Assembly: GCF_003426815.1 (NCBI RefSeq)
Contig: NZ_QKYK01000007.1
Coordinates: forward strand, 62,001 to 126,000
Direction: 5' to 3'
Length of the DNA: 64,000 nucleotides
Source of the DNA: Desertimonas flava
GTDB taxonomy: Bacteria; Actinomycetota; Acidimicrobiia; Acidimicrobiales; Ilumatobacteraceae
The notes beneath the pieces were generated by a model. That model had not been told where the DNA came from. It was given only the letters and a program-made list of their open reading frames with translations, and did no database searches. Below, piece by piece: positions 9,309 to 18,097 of this stretch (positions are counted from its first letter, which is position 1; the number at the start of each line of letters is the position of its first letter). The translations under genes were made by a program, and so were the position numbers.

Positions 9309-10472
9309 ATGGATGAGCTCGACAACCCCTACCGGCCGGGCGCCGGGACCCGTCCGCCGGCGCTGATCGGCCGCGACGGTTTGATCGACGGCTTCGGTGT
9401 GACCGTGCGGAGAGCGCTCGACGGCCGACCCGGCAAGAGCTACATGCCGATCGGGCTGCGAGGTGTGGGCAAGACCGTGCTGCTCAACCGGTTCACCGAG
9501 ATCGCCACCCACGAAGGCATGCAGGTCGCCTACATCGAGGCGCCCGAAACGGGCGACTTCCGGACGTTGCTCGCGAGCCGGCTGCGCAAAATCCTCTTGG
9601 AGCTCAGCGCGGGAGGGCCAGCGAGGCGTTCGATCACGAAGGCGCTGCGCGCGCTGCGGTCGTTCACCTACCAGCTTCCCGACGGCAGCTCGATCGCGGT
9701 GAACGTCGATCCCCTCGTGGGAACGGCAGACTCCGGAATCCTGTCCGAGGACCTCACCGATCTGCTGGTCGCCGTGGGCGACGCCGTCGCCGAAGCTGGC
9801 AGCGGGGCACTTCTCGCCATCGACGAGGTGCAGTACCTCAGCGGCGACGAGCTGGCCGGACTCATCACCGCGATCCACCGCACGAGTCAACTCGACCTGC
9901 CGGTGGTGCTCGTCGGTGCCGGCCTTCCCCAGCTGCCGGGCCTGGCCGGCGACGCCAAGTCATACGCGGAGCGGCTCTTCGACTTTCCGGCGATCGGGTC
10001 GCTCAGCGCCGACGACGCCGCGGCCGCCGTGCAGATCCCCGCCAACGAGCTCGACGTGGAGTTCGCCGACGGCGCCATCGAAGCGATCATCGCCGAGTCG
10101 CACGGCTACCCATACTTCCTCCAGGAGTGGGGCTACCACGTGTGGAACCTCGCCGTCGGCACCCCGATCACACGCGACGACGTGCTCGCGGCGAAGCCGT
10201 CGGTCATCGACCAGCTCGATCGCAACTTCTTCCTCGTCCGCCTCGACCGTCTGACGCCCAAGGAAAAGGACTACCTGCGGGCCATGGCGCAGCTCGGCCC
10301 CGGACCCCACCGTTCGGGCGACGTCGCCGCGCGCCTCGGCGTCCGCGTCGAGTCGGTCGCCCCCCGCCGCTCGGGATTGATCGCCAAGGGGATGATCTAC
10401 AGTCCAGCCCACGGAGACACCGCCTTCACAGTGCCGCTCTTCGACGAGTTCTTGACGAGGACCCTGCCATGA
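9309..10472 (+). CDS. accessory AAA ATPase (Orc1/archaeal-ATPase-like) embedded in BREX operon
   Basis: A 387-residue protein beginning with MDELDNPYRPGAGTRPPALIGRD, the signature start of a widespread actinobacterial ATP-binding protein family. Walker A is GLRGVGKTVLLN (about residues 53-64) and Walker B is LLAIDEVQYL. A C-terminal winged-helix-like part (KEKDYLRAMAQLGPGPHRSGDVAARLG) follows, as in STAND/Orc1-type ATPases. It is not one of the six standard BREX-2 proteins and is distinct from BrxD, which is present downstream. Its stop overlaps the ATG of pglY (ATGA, 10469-10472), so it is translationally coupled to a core BREX gene. A role in BREX regulation or sensing is inference. It could instead be an inserted stand-alone ATPase that has become coupled. 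Confidence 0.85.
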   Translation: MDELDNPYRPGAGTRPPALIGRDGLIDGFGVTVRRALDGRPGKSYMPIGLRGVGKTVLLNRFTEIATHEGMQVAYIEAPETGDFRTLLASRLRKILLELSAGGPARRSITKALRALRSFTYQLPDGSSIAVNVDPLVGTADSGILSEDLTDLLVAVGDAVAEAGSGALLAIDEVQYLSGDELAGLITAIHRTSQLDLPVVLVGAGLPQLPGLAGDAKSYAERLFDFPAIGSLSADDAAAAVQIPANELDVEFADGAIEAIIAESHGYPYFLQEWGYHVWNLAVGTPITRDDVLAAKPSVIDQLDRNFFLVRLDRLTPKEKDYLRAMAQLGPGPHRSGDVAARLGVRVESVAPRRSGLIAKGMIYSPAHGDTAFTVPLFDEFLTRTLP

Positions 10473-13400
10473 CGCTGATCCGCGAGCTCATCGACATCCC
10501 CGAACGGGTCCACAAGTCCGACTTCGTCATCAGCTTGCGCTCGGCGATCGAAGACCCCGACCGCACGATCGCCGACTACGTGGTCACCGACCAACTCGTC
10601 GAGTCGTTCGACAAAGCGCTGTCGCTCGTCACCACGGCCACGGCCGAGACGAAGAGCAAGAGCAGCTACCTGCACGCCAGCTTCGGTGCGGGCAAGTCGG
10701 CGTTCATGGCCGTCCTGCACCTGCTCCTGCAGGGGCACCCGGCCGCACGCGCCAAGCCCGAACTGGCCCCGCTCGTCGCCAAGTACGCGCCTCGTGTCGA
10801 GGGACGCACGTTCCTCCTCGTGCCCTACCAGGCGATCGGGTCCAACTCGCTCGAACAGATCGTCCTCGGCGGCTACGTGGAGTACGTCCGCGAGCTGCAC
10901 CCCGAGGCCGTCCTCCCGGCGGTCTACGTCGCCGACGGCATCCTTGCCGACGCCGTCGTCAAGCGCGCCGACCTCGGCGACGACGCCTTCTTCCGCGTGC
11001 TCTCGGCCGGCGCCGGCGACGACGAGTGGGGCGACTATGGCGCCGGCTGGGATGCCGCCCGGTTCGAGGCAGCCCTCGACGCCGCCCCCGGCTCCTCCGA
11101 GCGCGACGCGCTCGTCGGCGCCCTCCTGGCCACGCACTACCGCCCGGTTCCCGGTCAGGCGGCCGCATCGGGCGAGGGGTTCGTGCCGATCGACGACGGG
11201 CTGGAGGCGATCAGCCGCCACGCCAAGAGCCTCGGCTACGACACCGTGGTCATGTTTCTCGACGAACTCGTGCTGTGGCTGGCCTCGCGCATGGGCGACG
11301 TCGCCTTCGTCAGTCGCGAGGGCGCCAAGTTCGTCAAGCTCGTCGAGGGTGATGACGCCCAGCGGCCGGCACCGATCGTGGGCATCATCGCCCGCCAGCG
11401 AGCGTTGCGGGAACTTGTCGGCGACAACGTGCCCGGTCTGCAGTCCGACGTGGCGGCCGAGGTGCTGCGCCATTCGGAGGGGCGCTTCGACACGATCACG
11501 CTGGAAGACCGCAACCTCCCCGAGATCGCGTCGAAGCGCTTGCTGCGGCCTCGGTCGACGGCCGCGGAGCAACAGCTCGACGACACGTTCGCGGCGCTGC
11601 GTCAGCAGCTCGACGAGCGCGGAGAGCGCGACGTCCTGCTCACCGATAGCGGCGATCTCATTGCCTTCCGCAAGCTGTACCCGTTCTCACCGGCGCTCGT
11701 CGACGCGCTCGTCGCCCTGTCCAGCGCCATGCAACGAGAGCGCACCGCCCTCAAGGTGATGCTGCAGCTACTCGTCGACAACCGCGACCGTCTCGAGGTC
11801 GGCCAGCTCATCCCCCTCGGTGACCTCTTCGACGCCATCAACTCCGGTGACGAACCACTCACCGAGGTGATGCGGGCGCAGTTCGCCCAGGCCCGGCGGC
11901 TGTGGACCCAGCGCTTCGAGCCGATGCTCCTGCGCAACCACGATCTCCGTGCCGACGAGGTCGACGGGCTCGCTGCGACCCACGGGTTCGTCACCGACAG
12001 CCGGCTGGTCAAGTCGTTGTTGATCGCAGCTCTCGTGCCCGAAGTCGGGCCACTGCGCAACCTCACCGTCAGCCGACTGACCGCACTCAACGCGGGCATC
12101 GTCCGGGCGTTCATCCCCGGCACCGAACGCCAGCAAGTTCTCGACAAGCTGCGCGCCTGGCAGTCAGAGGTCGGCGAGCTGCGTCTCGACGGTGACGAGC
12201 AGGATCCCACCGTGACCGTGGTGCTCCAGGGCATCGACACCGCGCCGATCCTCGATGCCGCGAAAGCCGTCGACAGTCCCGGCGAGCGCGCGCGCCGTGT
12301 CCGCGAGTTGCTCTCCGAGGCGCTCGCGGTCAAGGGGGCCGATCAGCTCGAGCCCTACTTCGAGGTTGAGTGGCGCGGGTTCGTGCGGCGTGTCGACGTG
12401 CTGTTCGCCAACGTGCGTGACACATCCGACGTCCCCGACGAAGTACTGCGAGCCGGACAGCACCCGAAGCTCATCGTCGACTTTCCGTGGGATGACGGCT
12501 ACGGGCCGGCCGACGACCGCGCCCGCGTCGACGACTACCGGCGCGAACGACCGCCCGAGTGGACGGCGGTGTGGCTGCCGAACTTCTTCACCGATCAGAC
12601 GTCGCAACTCCTCGGCAAGCTCGTTCGCCTCGACCACGTGCTGCGCGGCGACAACTTCGATCGTTTGGCCGGCCACCTCAGCGCCAGCGACCGCCCGCTC
12701 GCGCGGAGCCAACTGGCCAACGAGCAGAACGCCGTGCGCAGCCGCCTGCTCAGCATCATCGACCAGGCCTATGGGGTTGCGCCCACCCAGGCCGGCACCG
12801 TCGACGAGCAACTGACGACCGGCGAGCACATCTACTCGCTCGACGCCGGCCTGGCGATCCGACCCCCGGCCGCCACCAGCCTGCGGGGATGGGCCGAGGA
12901 GATTTCCGACCGACTCTTCGAACACCGCTTCCCCAAGCACCCGAAGTTCACCGAGAAGGTGAGTGGGGCTGACCTGCGCAACACGTACGCCCAGATGGTC
13001 GCCGCCTTCGGGGAGCCGGGCGGACGCTTGGAGAACGTCGATGCCGCGATGCGCCGCGTGCTCACGCGGGTCGCCGGCCCGCTCGACCTCGGGACGATGT
13101 ACGCCGCCCACTTCGTCGCCGATCCACAGCCGTGGATCGACCTCATCGATCGGCGACGAGCCGAGACGTCGACCCTCACGCCGACGGTGGCGACCGTACG
13201 AGCCTGGCTCGACGGCGCCGAGACCCCGTCCGACCGACGCGGCCTGAACTGGGACACCGCCGATCTCGTGCTGCTGTGCTACGCCGCCAAGACGGACCGC
13301 TCGCTCGTCGACGGTGGGCGCCCGGTCACCAAGCCACAGATCGGCCAGCTCCGTCCCGAGTGGGAACTGCACCAACAACAGCTCCCGACCGATGGCGTGT

Positions 13401-14155
13401 GGACCGCGGCGCTGGCGCGAGCCCGCGACTTGGGCATCGTCCCGGCAGCGACCCTGCGCACCGCCACGGCCGCCGCCGACCTCAACGACCGGATCCTGCG
13501 CGACCTCATCGCCGAGCACGGCCCCGCCGTCCACGAGCTGCCGACCCTTCTGCTGACGCTGTCGCCGCTCGCCGACGTCGAAGGCAGCGCCCGGCTCGCC
13601 ACGGCAAGAGCCGCCGAACGACTCGTTGCCGACGTGACCCGACACCCGGAACAGGCGATCGAACTGCTCGCCGACCTGGCCGTGCCGGGCACCGTCGCCG
13701 CACTGGGCACGTCGATCAAGCAGGCGGCGGCGGTCGGCGCGGCGCTTCGAGGCTACAACGTCGACCTCGTTCGCCAGGCCACGACGCTCGACGGCGACCT
13801 CGCGTCAGACGCTGCCGCGTTGCAGGCCCGCATCGCCACCGCCATCACCGCCGAGGAGCTCACCACCGGACTCGTCGAGGCGTTGCGGCAGGCGCAGGCG
13901 GCAGCCACCGACCTCATCCGTCGACGCCTCGTCGGCGCGGCAACGGAGCGTTCGCCGTCGCCCGCTCCCACCAGTGCCACGACCTCGACGCCTCCGGCGC
14001 CCCCGGTGGGTGAAACGGCCGATCAACGACGCGTGCGCGTCCGGAGCGAGGTCGAGGCCGAACTGACCCGGCAGGCGACTCGCCTGCGCGACGAGACGGG
14101 CCAGGCACTGACGTGGACGATCACCGACTCCCCCCCGAACGGCGATGACGCCTGA
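10469..14155 (+). CDS. pglY: BREX type 2 ATPase PglY
   Basis: A 1228-residue protein starting MTLIRELIDIPERVHKSDFV at the ATG overlapping the preceding stop. The P-loop ASFGAGKSAFMA is at about residue 71. Length and position between pglX and pglZ match PglY, the large ATPase of BREX-2, which corresponds to BrxC in other BREX types and is needed for phage defence. Downstream segments include a helix-rich centre and an Ala/Thr/Pro-rich tail near residue 1180. The end overlaps pglZ by 11 bp. The gene is intact throughout. A long open frame on the opposite strand (12164-13645) is a codon-bias shadow. Confidence 0.9.
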   Translation: MTLIRELIDIPERVHKSDFVISLRSAIEDPDRTIADYVVTDQLVESFDKALSLVTTATAETKSKSSYLHASFGAGKSAFMAVLHLLLQGHPAARAKPELAPLVAKYAPRVEGRTFLLVPYQAIGSNSLEQIVLGGYVEYVRELHPEAVLPAVYVADGILADAVVKRADLGDDAFFRVLSAGAGDDEWGDYGAGWDAARFEAALDAAPGSSERDALVGALLATHYRPVPGQAAASGEGFVPIDDGLEAISRHAKSLGYDTVVMFLDELVLWLASRMGDVAFVSREGAKFVKLVEGDDAQRPAPIVGIIARQRALRELVGDNVPGLQSDVAAEVLRHSEGRFDTITLEDRNLPEIASKRLLRPRSTAAEQQLDDTFAALRQQLDERGERDVLLTDSGDLIAFRKLYPFSPALVDALVALSSAMQRERTALKVMLQLLVDNRDRLEVGQLIPLGDLFDAINSGDEPLTEVMRAQFAQARRLWTQRFEPMLLRNHDLRADEVDGLAATHGFVTDSRLVKSLLIAALVPEVGPLRNLTVSRLTALNAGIVRAFIPGTERQQVLDKLRAWQSEVGELRLDGDEQDPTVTVVLQGIDTAPILDAAKAVDSPGERARRVRELLSEALAVKGADQLEPYFEVEWRGFVRRVDVLFANVRDTSDVPDEVLRAGQHPKLIVDFPWDDGYGPADDRARVDDYRRERPPEWTAVWLPNFFTDQTSQLLGKLVRLDHVLRGDNFDRLAGHLSASDRPLARSQLANEQNAVRSRLLSIIDQAYGVAPTQAGTVDEQLTTGEHIYSLDAGLAIRPPAATSLRGWAEEISDRLFEHRFPKHPKFTEKVSGADLRNTYAQMVAAFGEPGGRLENVDAAMRRVLTRVAGPLDLGTMYAAHFVADPQPWIDLIDRRRAETSTLTPTVATVRAWLDGAETPSDRRGLNWDTADLVLLCYAAKTDRSLVDGGRPVTKPQIGQLRPEWELHQQQLPTDGVWTAALARARDLGIVPAATLRTATAAADLNDRILRDLIAEHGPAVHELPTLLLTLSPLADVEGSARLATARAAERLVADVTRHPEQAIELLADLAVPGTVAALGTSIKQAAAVGAALRGYNVDLVRQATTLDGDLASDAAALQARIATAITAEELTTGLVEALRQAQAAATDLIRRRLVGAATERSPSPAPTSATTSTPPAPPVGETADQRRVRVRSEVEAELTRQATRLRDETGQALTWTITDSPPNGDDA

Positions 14156-16781
14156 CGTCCAGCAGATCCAGGCGCTGGCAGCGACCGTCTCGCCCGACAG
14201 TGTCGCCCTGGCCGTCCGCGCCGAGCCGACGTGGACGGGGCCGGAGATCATCGACACGGGCCGGCGGCCGATCCGGGTGAAGGCCTGCGCCTCACCGCTC
14301 GCCGTTCGCGCCGCGGTCGCCGACGCCGAGTCGGCCGGCAGTGGCGAACTGCTGGCGGTGATCACGCCCTGCGGCGACCACGAGCTCGGACACGACCTGC
14401 TCGCCCGGCTGGCCAAGCACCGCGTCCTTCCTGTCGACCCGTTCGCGGCAGTCCTCGGACTCTTTCGCGCCGAGGTGCTCGATCCGGCACTCGCACGCGA
14501 GGACCGCTGGCTCGTCGACGAGCTGATCTCCGTCGCGCCGCCTGGCGGCTGGCCGTTCGACGGGCTCGTCGGCGGAGTACTCGATCGGGACACGGCCTGG
14601 GAGGTGTGGCACGAGGCGCGCTTTGGTGGCCTCGCGCAGCCCGAGACGCTCGACGACGTGCTGGTCGCGGCGGCCACGCCGATGATCGGATCGGCGCTCG
14701 CAGGGCTACCCGTGGAGCAACGACAGAAGGTCGCCGCTCGCTGGGCGGGCGGCGTGGCGCCAACGGATGTGCTCGTCGAGCTGGCTGCGACCGGCCGCAG
14801 CACCGACGTCATCGCCCTCGGCTTCGTCGCTGGCGCGTTGCACGCCGCAACCACCGACCCCGGCCTGGCTCGCCAGCAGCGAGACGCTCGAATCCGATTC
14901 GAGCCGCTGCTCGGGCGCGACCGACTCGCGGCCGCGTCGGCGGCGGCCTGGGCGAAGGCGGCAACGGCGTACGTCGGCGACGACGAGACGCGACTGGCAT
15001 TCTGCGACCGAGCACAGGCGTTGCTGGATGAGCACGCCGCAGGTGATCTGGCCGTGCTCTCCGACGCTCTGCCGGCAGGATTCGACCTCCGCCTCGGACG
15101 CGTCGCCGCGGCGGTCGCCGCGGACGACGCGGTCGCTGCGACGGAAGGGTTGGAGTGGCTGTCGGGCCACCGTCTCGGTTCGACGCGGCGCCGGCGGACG
15201 TTGACAGCAGCCGCGGCCGTTCGGGCGGTTCGTCGCGGGCAGCGAAGTCGTAGCGGTTCTCGATTTGCCGATCTCGCTCGCGACTACACCGTCGACGGCG
15301 CATGGGTCGACGAGGTGCGACGACTCCTCGCCGACGGCGACCAGCTCGCCACCGTGGCGACGGCGTACGAACGGGTCTGCCGCCGCCTCGACGACGAACG
15401 CCGGGCGGGCGACATGGCGTTTGCCACGGCGTTGGAAGCGTGGGCCCGCATCGAACCGGTCGCCAGCGACGATGTCGTGCCCGTGGAGAGAATCCTCGAT
15501 GAGATCGTGGCTCCCGTCGCTCGCGACGCACCCGTCCTGCTCATCGTCTCCGACGGCACCAGCCTTGCCGTGGCCAACGAGCTGCTGCGCGAGCTGCGCA
15601 ACGAGCAGTGGCTGCTCGCCGCCCCCGCCGATCGAACGGCGTGGCCGACGGGCGTCGCCATGCTGCCGACGATCACCGAAGTCAGCCGCGCCTCGCTGCT
15701 CTCGGGCCGACGCGTCGACGGGGCCCAGCAGGTCGAGCGCGATGGGTTCACCCGCCACGCCGCACTGCGGGCGGCATCGCCGGCCACCCGACCGCCGGTT
15801 CTGTTCCACAAGGGTCAGCTCGTGGGGGCGAGCGGATGGACGCTCGCCGAGGACGTGCAGCGCCAGATCGCCGATCCCGAACAGCGCATCGTCGGCGTGG
15901 TCCTCAACGCCGTCGACGACCATCTCAGTCGCGGCCAGCAGCTTCAGATCGAGTGGGGGCTCGAGACGTTTCGTCCGCTCGGGGCGCTCCTCGACGCCGC
16001 CCACGAAGGCGGGCGGGTCGTCATCATGACGGCCGATCACGGCCACGTCATCCATGGCGCAGGAGCGGTCTCACGGCCGGCGGGGGCGGGCCAGGGCGAA
16101 CGGTGGCGGACCTCGCCGCCGGCTCCCGCAGACGACGAGCTCGAGTTCACGGGGCCGAGAGTCCTCAAGGGCGGCCGGGTCGTCCTGCCCGTCGACGAGC
16201 GCGTCCGCTACGGAGGCCACAAGCACGGCTACCACGGCGGAGCGACCCCCCAAGAGGTGCTCGTGCCGATTGCCGTGCTGGCCCGAACGCTCCCCGACGG
16301 GTGGCACTACCTTCCCGTCCGAGCCCCAGATTGGTGGACCGGCACGAGCGATTCGCCCGACGCTCCCCCGCCATCCGCGGTGCCGGTACCGTCCCGGTCG
16401 GACAGCGCCGCGCCGACCTTGTTCGAGGAAGCCAGTCCCAGCACCCCCGCGGACGCCCCTCGAACGTGGCTCGATGTGCTCGTGTCGTCGTCCGCGTTCA
16501 CCTCTCGCGTCGACGGGATGAAGCCTCGTCCGATGCCGACCGAGCGGATCGCCAGATACCTCGCCGCCATCGTCACCAACGGGGGATCGATCCCCCTCGA
16601 AGTGTTGGCCCGAATCGTCAACGAGCCGCGCGACCAGCTGCGGATGGCGTTGACGCTCGTCCAGCGGCTCGTCAACATCGACGGCGCCGAAGTCCTCGCT
16701 GTCCGTGCCGACGGATCCGTTCAGACCGTCGTGCTCAACGCGGCACTGCTCGCCACCCAGTTCGGGGTCGACGGTCCGTGA
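14145..16781 (+). CDS. pglZ: BREX type 2 phosphatase-fold protein PglZ
   Basis: An 878-residue protein with an alkaline-phosphatase-superfamily PglZ domain in its second half. LLIVSDGTSLAVANELLREL (about 463-482) supplies the metal and nucleophile region. VVIMTADHGHVIHGAG lies at about 627 and HKHGYHGGATPQEVLVPIAV at about 690, the late metal-binding His region with the G-G-x-x-x-x-E pattern typical of PglZ. PglZ is the hallmark protein of all BREX types. The first ~450 residues are helical and BREX-2 specific. The ATG at 14145 lies inside the pglY end; the stop overlaps the GTG of brxD. Confidence 0.92.
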   Translation: MTPDVQQIQALAATVSPDSVALAVRAEPTWTGPEIIDTGRRPIRVKACASPLAVRAAVADAESAGSGELLAVITPCGDHELGHDLLARLAKHRVLPVDPFAAVLGLFRAEVLDPALAREDRWLVDELISVAPPGGWPFDGLVGGVLDRDTAWEVWHEARFGGLAQPETLDDVLVAAATPMIGSALAGLPVEQRQKVAARWAGGVAPTDVLVELAATGRSTDVIALGFVAGALHAATTDPGLARQQRDARIRFEPLLGRDRLAAASAAAWAKAATAYVGDDETRLAFCDRAQALLDEHAAGDLAVLSDALPAGFDLRLGRVAAAVAADDAVAATEGLEWLSGHRLGSTRRRRTLTAAAAVRAVRRGQRSRSGSRFADLARDYTVDGAWVDEVRRLLADGDQLATVATAYERVCRRLDDERRAGDMAFATALEAWARIEPVASDDVVPVERILDEIVAPVARDAPVLLIVSDGTSLAVANELLRELRNEQWLLAAPADRTAWPTGVAMLPTITEVSRASLLSGRRVDGAQQVERDGFTRHAALRAASPATRPPVLFHKGQLVGASGWTLAEDVQRQIADPEQRIVGVVLNAVDDHLSRGQQLQIEWGLETFRPLGALLDAAHEGGRVVIMTADHGHVIHGAGAVSRPAGAGQGERWRTSPPAPADDELEFTGPRVLKGGRVVLPVDERVRYGGHKHGYHGGATPQEVLVPIAVLARTLPDGWHYLPVRAPDWWTGTSDSPDAPPPSAVPVPSRSDSAAPTLFEEASPSTPADAPRTWLDVLVSSSAFTSRVDGMKPRPMPTERIARYLAAIVTNGGSIPLEVLARIVNEPRDQLRMALTLVQRLVNIDGAEVLAVRADGSVQTVVLNAALLATQFGVDGP

Positions 16782-18097
16782 TCTCTCCGCACCGCCGGCG
16801 AGAGATCATCGACGCCCTCCGCCGGGGGACCGTGCCCCAGCAGGGCTTGGACGCCCTCGCCGTGGGGACCGAGCGCTACGCCACGGCGATCGGCGACGAG
16901 CTGGACGGCGTGGCCGCCGGCGGTGCCGGCTTCAAGGCGGTTCGGGGAGAGTGGGGCTCGGGCAAGACGTTCACCGTTCGATGGATCGCCGAGTTGGCGC
17001 GGTCACGAGGATTCGCGACCGCCGAGGTGCAGATCAGCGAAGGCGAAACCCCGCTGCACCACCTCGAGACCGTGTACCGCCGGCTCTGCGAGCGGCTGAC
17101 GACGTCCGACTCGCCGAGCGGTACGGCGCTGCAGACGGTCGTCGACTCGTGGTTCTATGCCCTCCACGACGACGTCGTGTCGTCGGGCTCGGTCGCGACG
17201 GACGACTCCGCCTCGCTGCTCGACGCGAGCACGACGCTGGCCGAGCAGCGCCTCGGCGACGTCGCCCGACGGGCGCCCGCCCTGGCCGCAGTGTTGCGCG
17301 CCTACCGTCAAGCGCTCGCCGACAACCGCGTCGCCGACGCCCAGGGCCTGCTCGCGTGGCTCGGCGGCCAACCGCACGTCGCCGCGTCCATCAAGCGCAC
17401 CGCCGGCATACGCGGGGACCTCGACCACGACGGCGCCCTGGCCTTCCTCGGCGGCCTGCTCACCATCCTCCGCGGCGCCGGCTACAGCGGCCTCGTCCTC
17501 GTGCTCGACGAGGTGGAGACGTTGCAGCGGGTCCGGCGCGACACCCGTGACCGCGCCCTCAACGCGATGCGGCAGCTGATCGACGAGGTCGACCAGGGAC
17601 GGTTCCCTGGCCTCTACCTCATGATCACCGGAACGCCGGCGTTCTTCGACGGTCCGCAGGGCGCGTCCCGGTTGCCGCCCCTGGCTCAGCGCCTGCACAC
17701 CGACTTCACCACCGAGGCCCGATTCGACAACCCGCGGGCGGTGCAGCTCCGCCTGCCGGGGTTCGACCTCAGCGCCCTCGTCGAGGTCGGCGGGCGAGTG
17801 CGCGACCTGTATGCGGCCGGGGCGTCCGACCCGGAACGGATCCGACGCGTGTGTGACGACGAGTACGTCAGAATCCTCGCCCAAGCGGTGACCGGCGATC
17901 TCGGCGGGCGCGTCGGTGTGGCGCCGAGGCTGTTCCTCAAGAAGCTCGTCGGAGACGTGCTCGACCGCGTCGATCAGTTCGCCGAGTTCGACCCCCGCGC
18001 CGACTACGAACTGACCGTCGTCGACGGTGAGCTCAGCGACGTCGAGCGAAACGCGCGTGCCGCAGCGTCGGTCGACGAGATCGACCTCGACCTGTGA
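16778..18097 (+). CDS. brxD: BREX type 2 ATPase BrxD
   Basis: A 439-residue ATPase. The GTG start overlaps the pglZ stop (GTGA). Walker A is GEWGSGKTFTVRW at about residues 53-65. Walker B is LVLVLDEVETL at about 245, followed by a sensor-1-like ITGTPAF. A C-terminal helical region (RLFLKKLVGDVLDRVDQF) closes the protein. Order and length match BrxD, the smaller ATPase of BREX-2. Its product is expected to work with the helicase BrxHI, whose GTG start overlaps the brxD stop. Confidence 0.9.
   Translation: MISPHRRREIIDALRRGTVPQQGLDALAVGTERYATAIGDELDGVAAGGAGFKAVRGEWGSGKTFTVRWIAELARSRGFATAEVQISEGETPLHHLETVYRRLCERLTTSDSPSGTALQTVVDSWFYALHDDVVSSGSVATDDSASLLDASTTLAEQRLGDVARRAPALAAVLRAYRQALADNRVADAQGLLAWLGGQPHVAASIKRTAGIRGDLDHDGALAFLGGLLTILRGAGYSGLVLVLDEVETLQRVRRDTRDRALNAMRQLIDEVDQGRFPGLYLMITGTPAFFDGPQGASRLPPLAQRLHTDFTTEARFDNPRAVQLRLPGFDLSALVEVGGRVRDLYAAGASDPERIRRVCDDEYVRILAQAVTGDLGGRVGVAPRLFLKKLVGDVLDRVDQFAEFDPRADYELTVVDGELSDVERNARAAASVDEIDLDL

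Noticed and set aside
12164-13645. 493-residue minus-strand open frame inside pglY
   Set aside because: Overlaps a conserved BREX gene completely and shows no motif.
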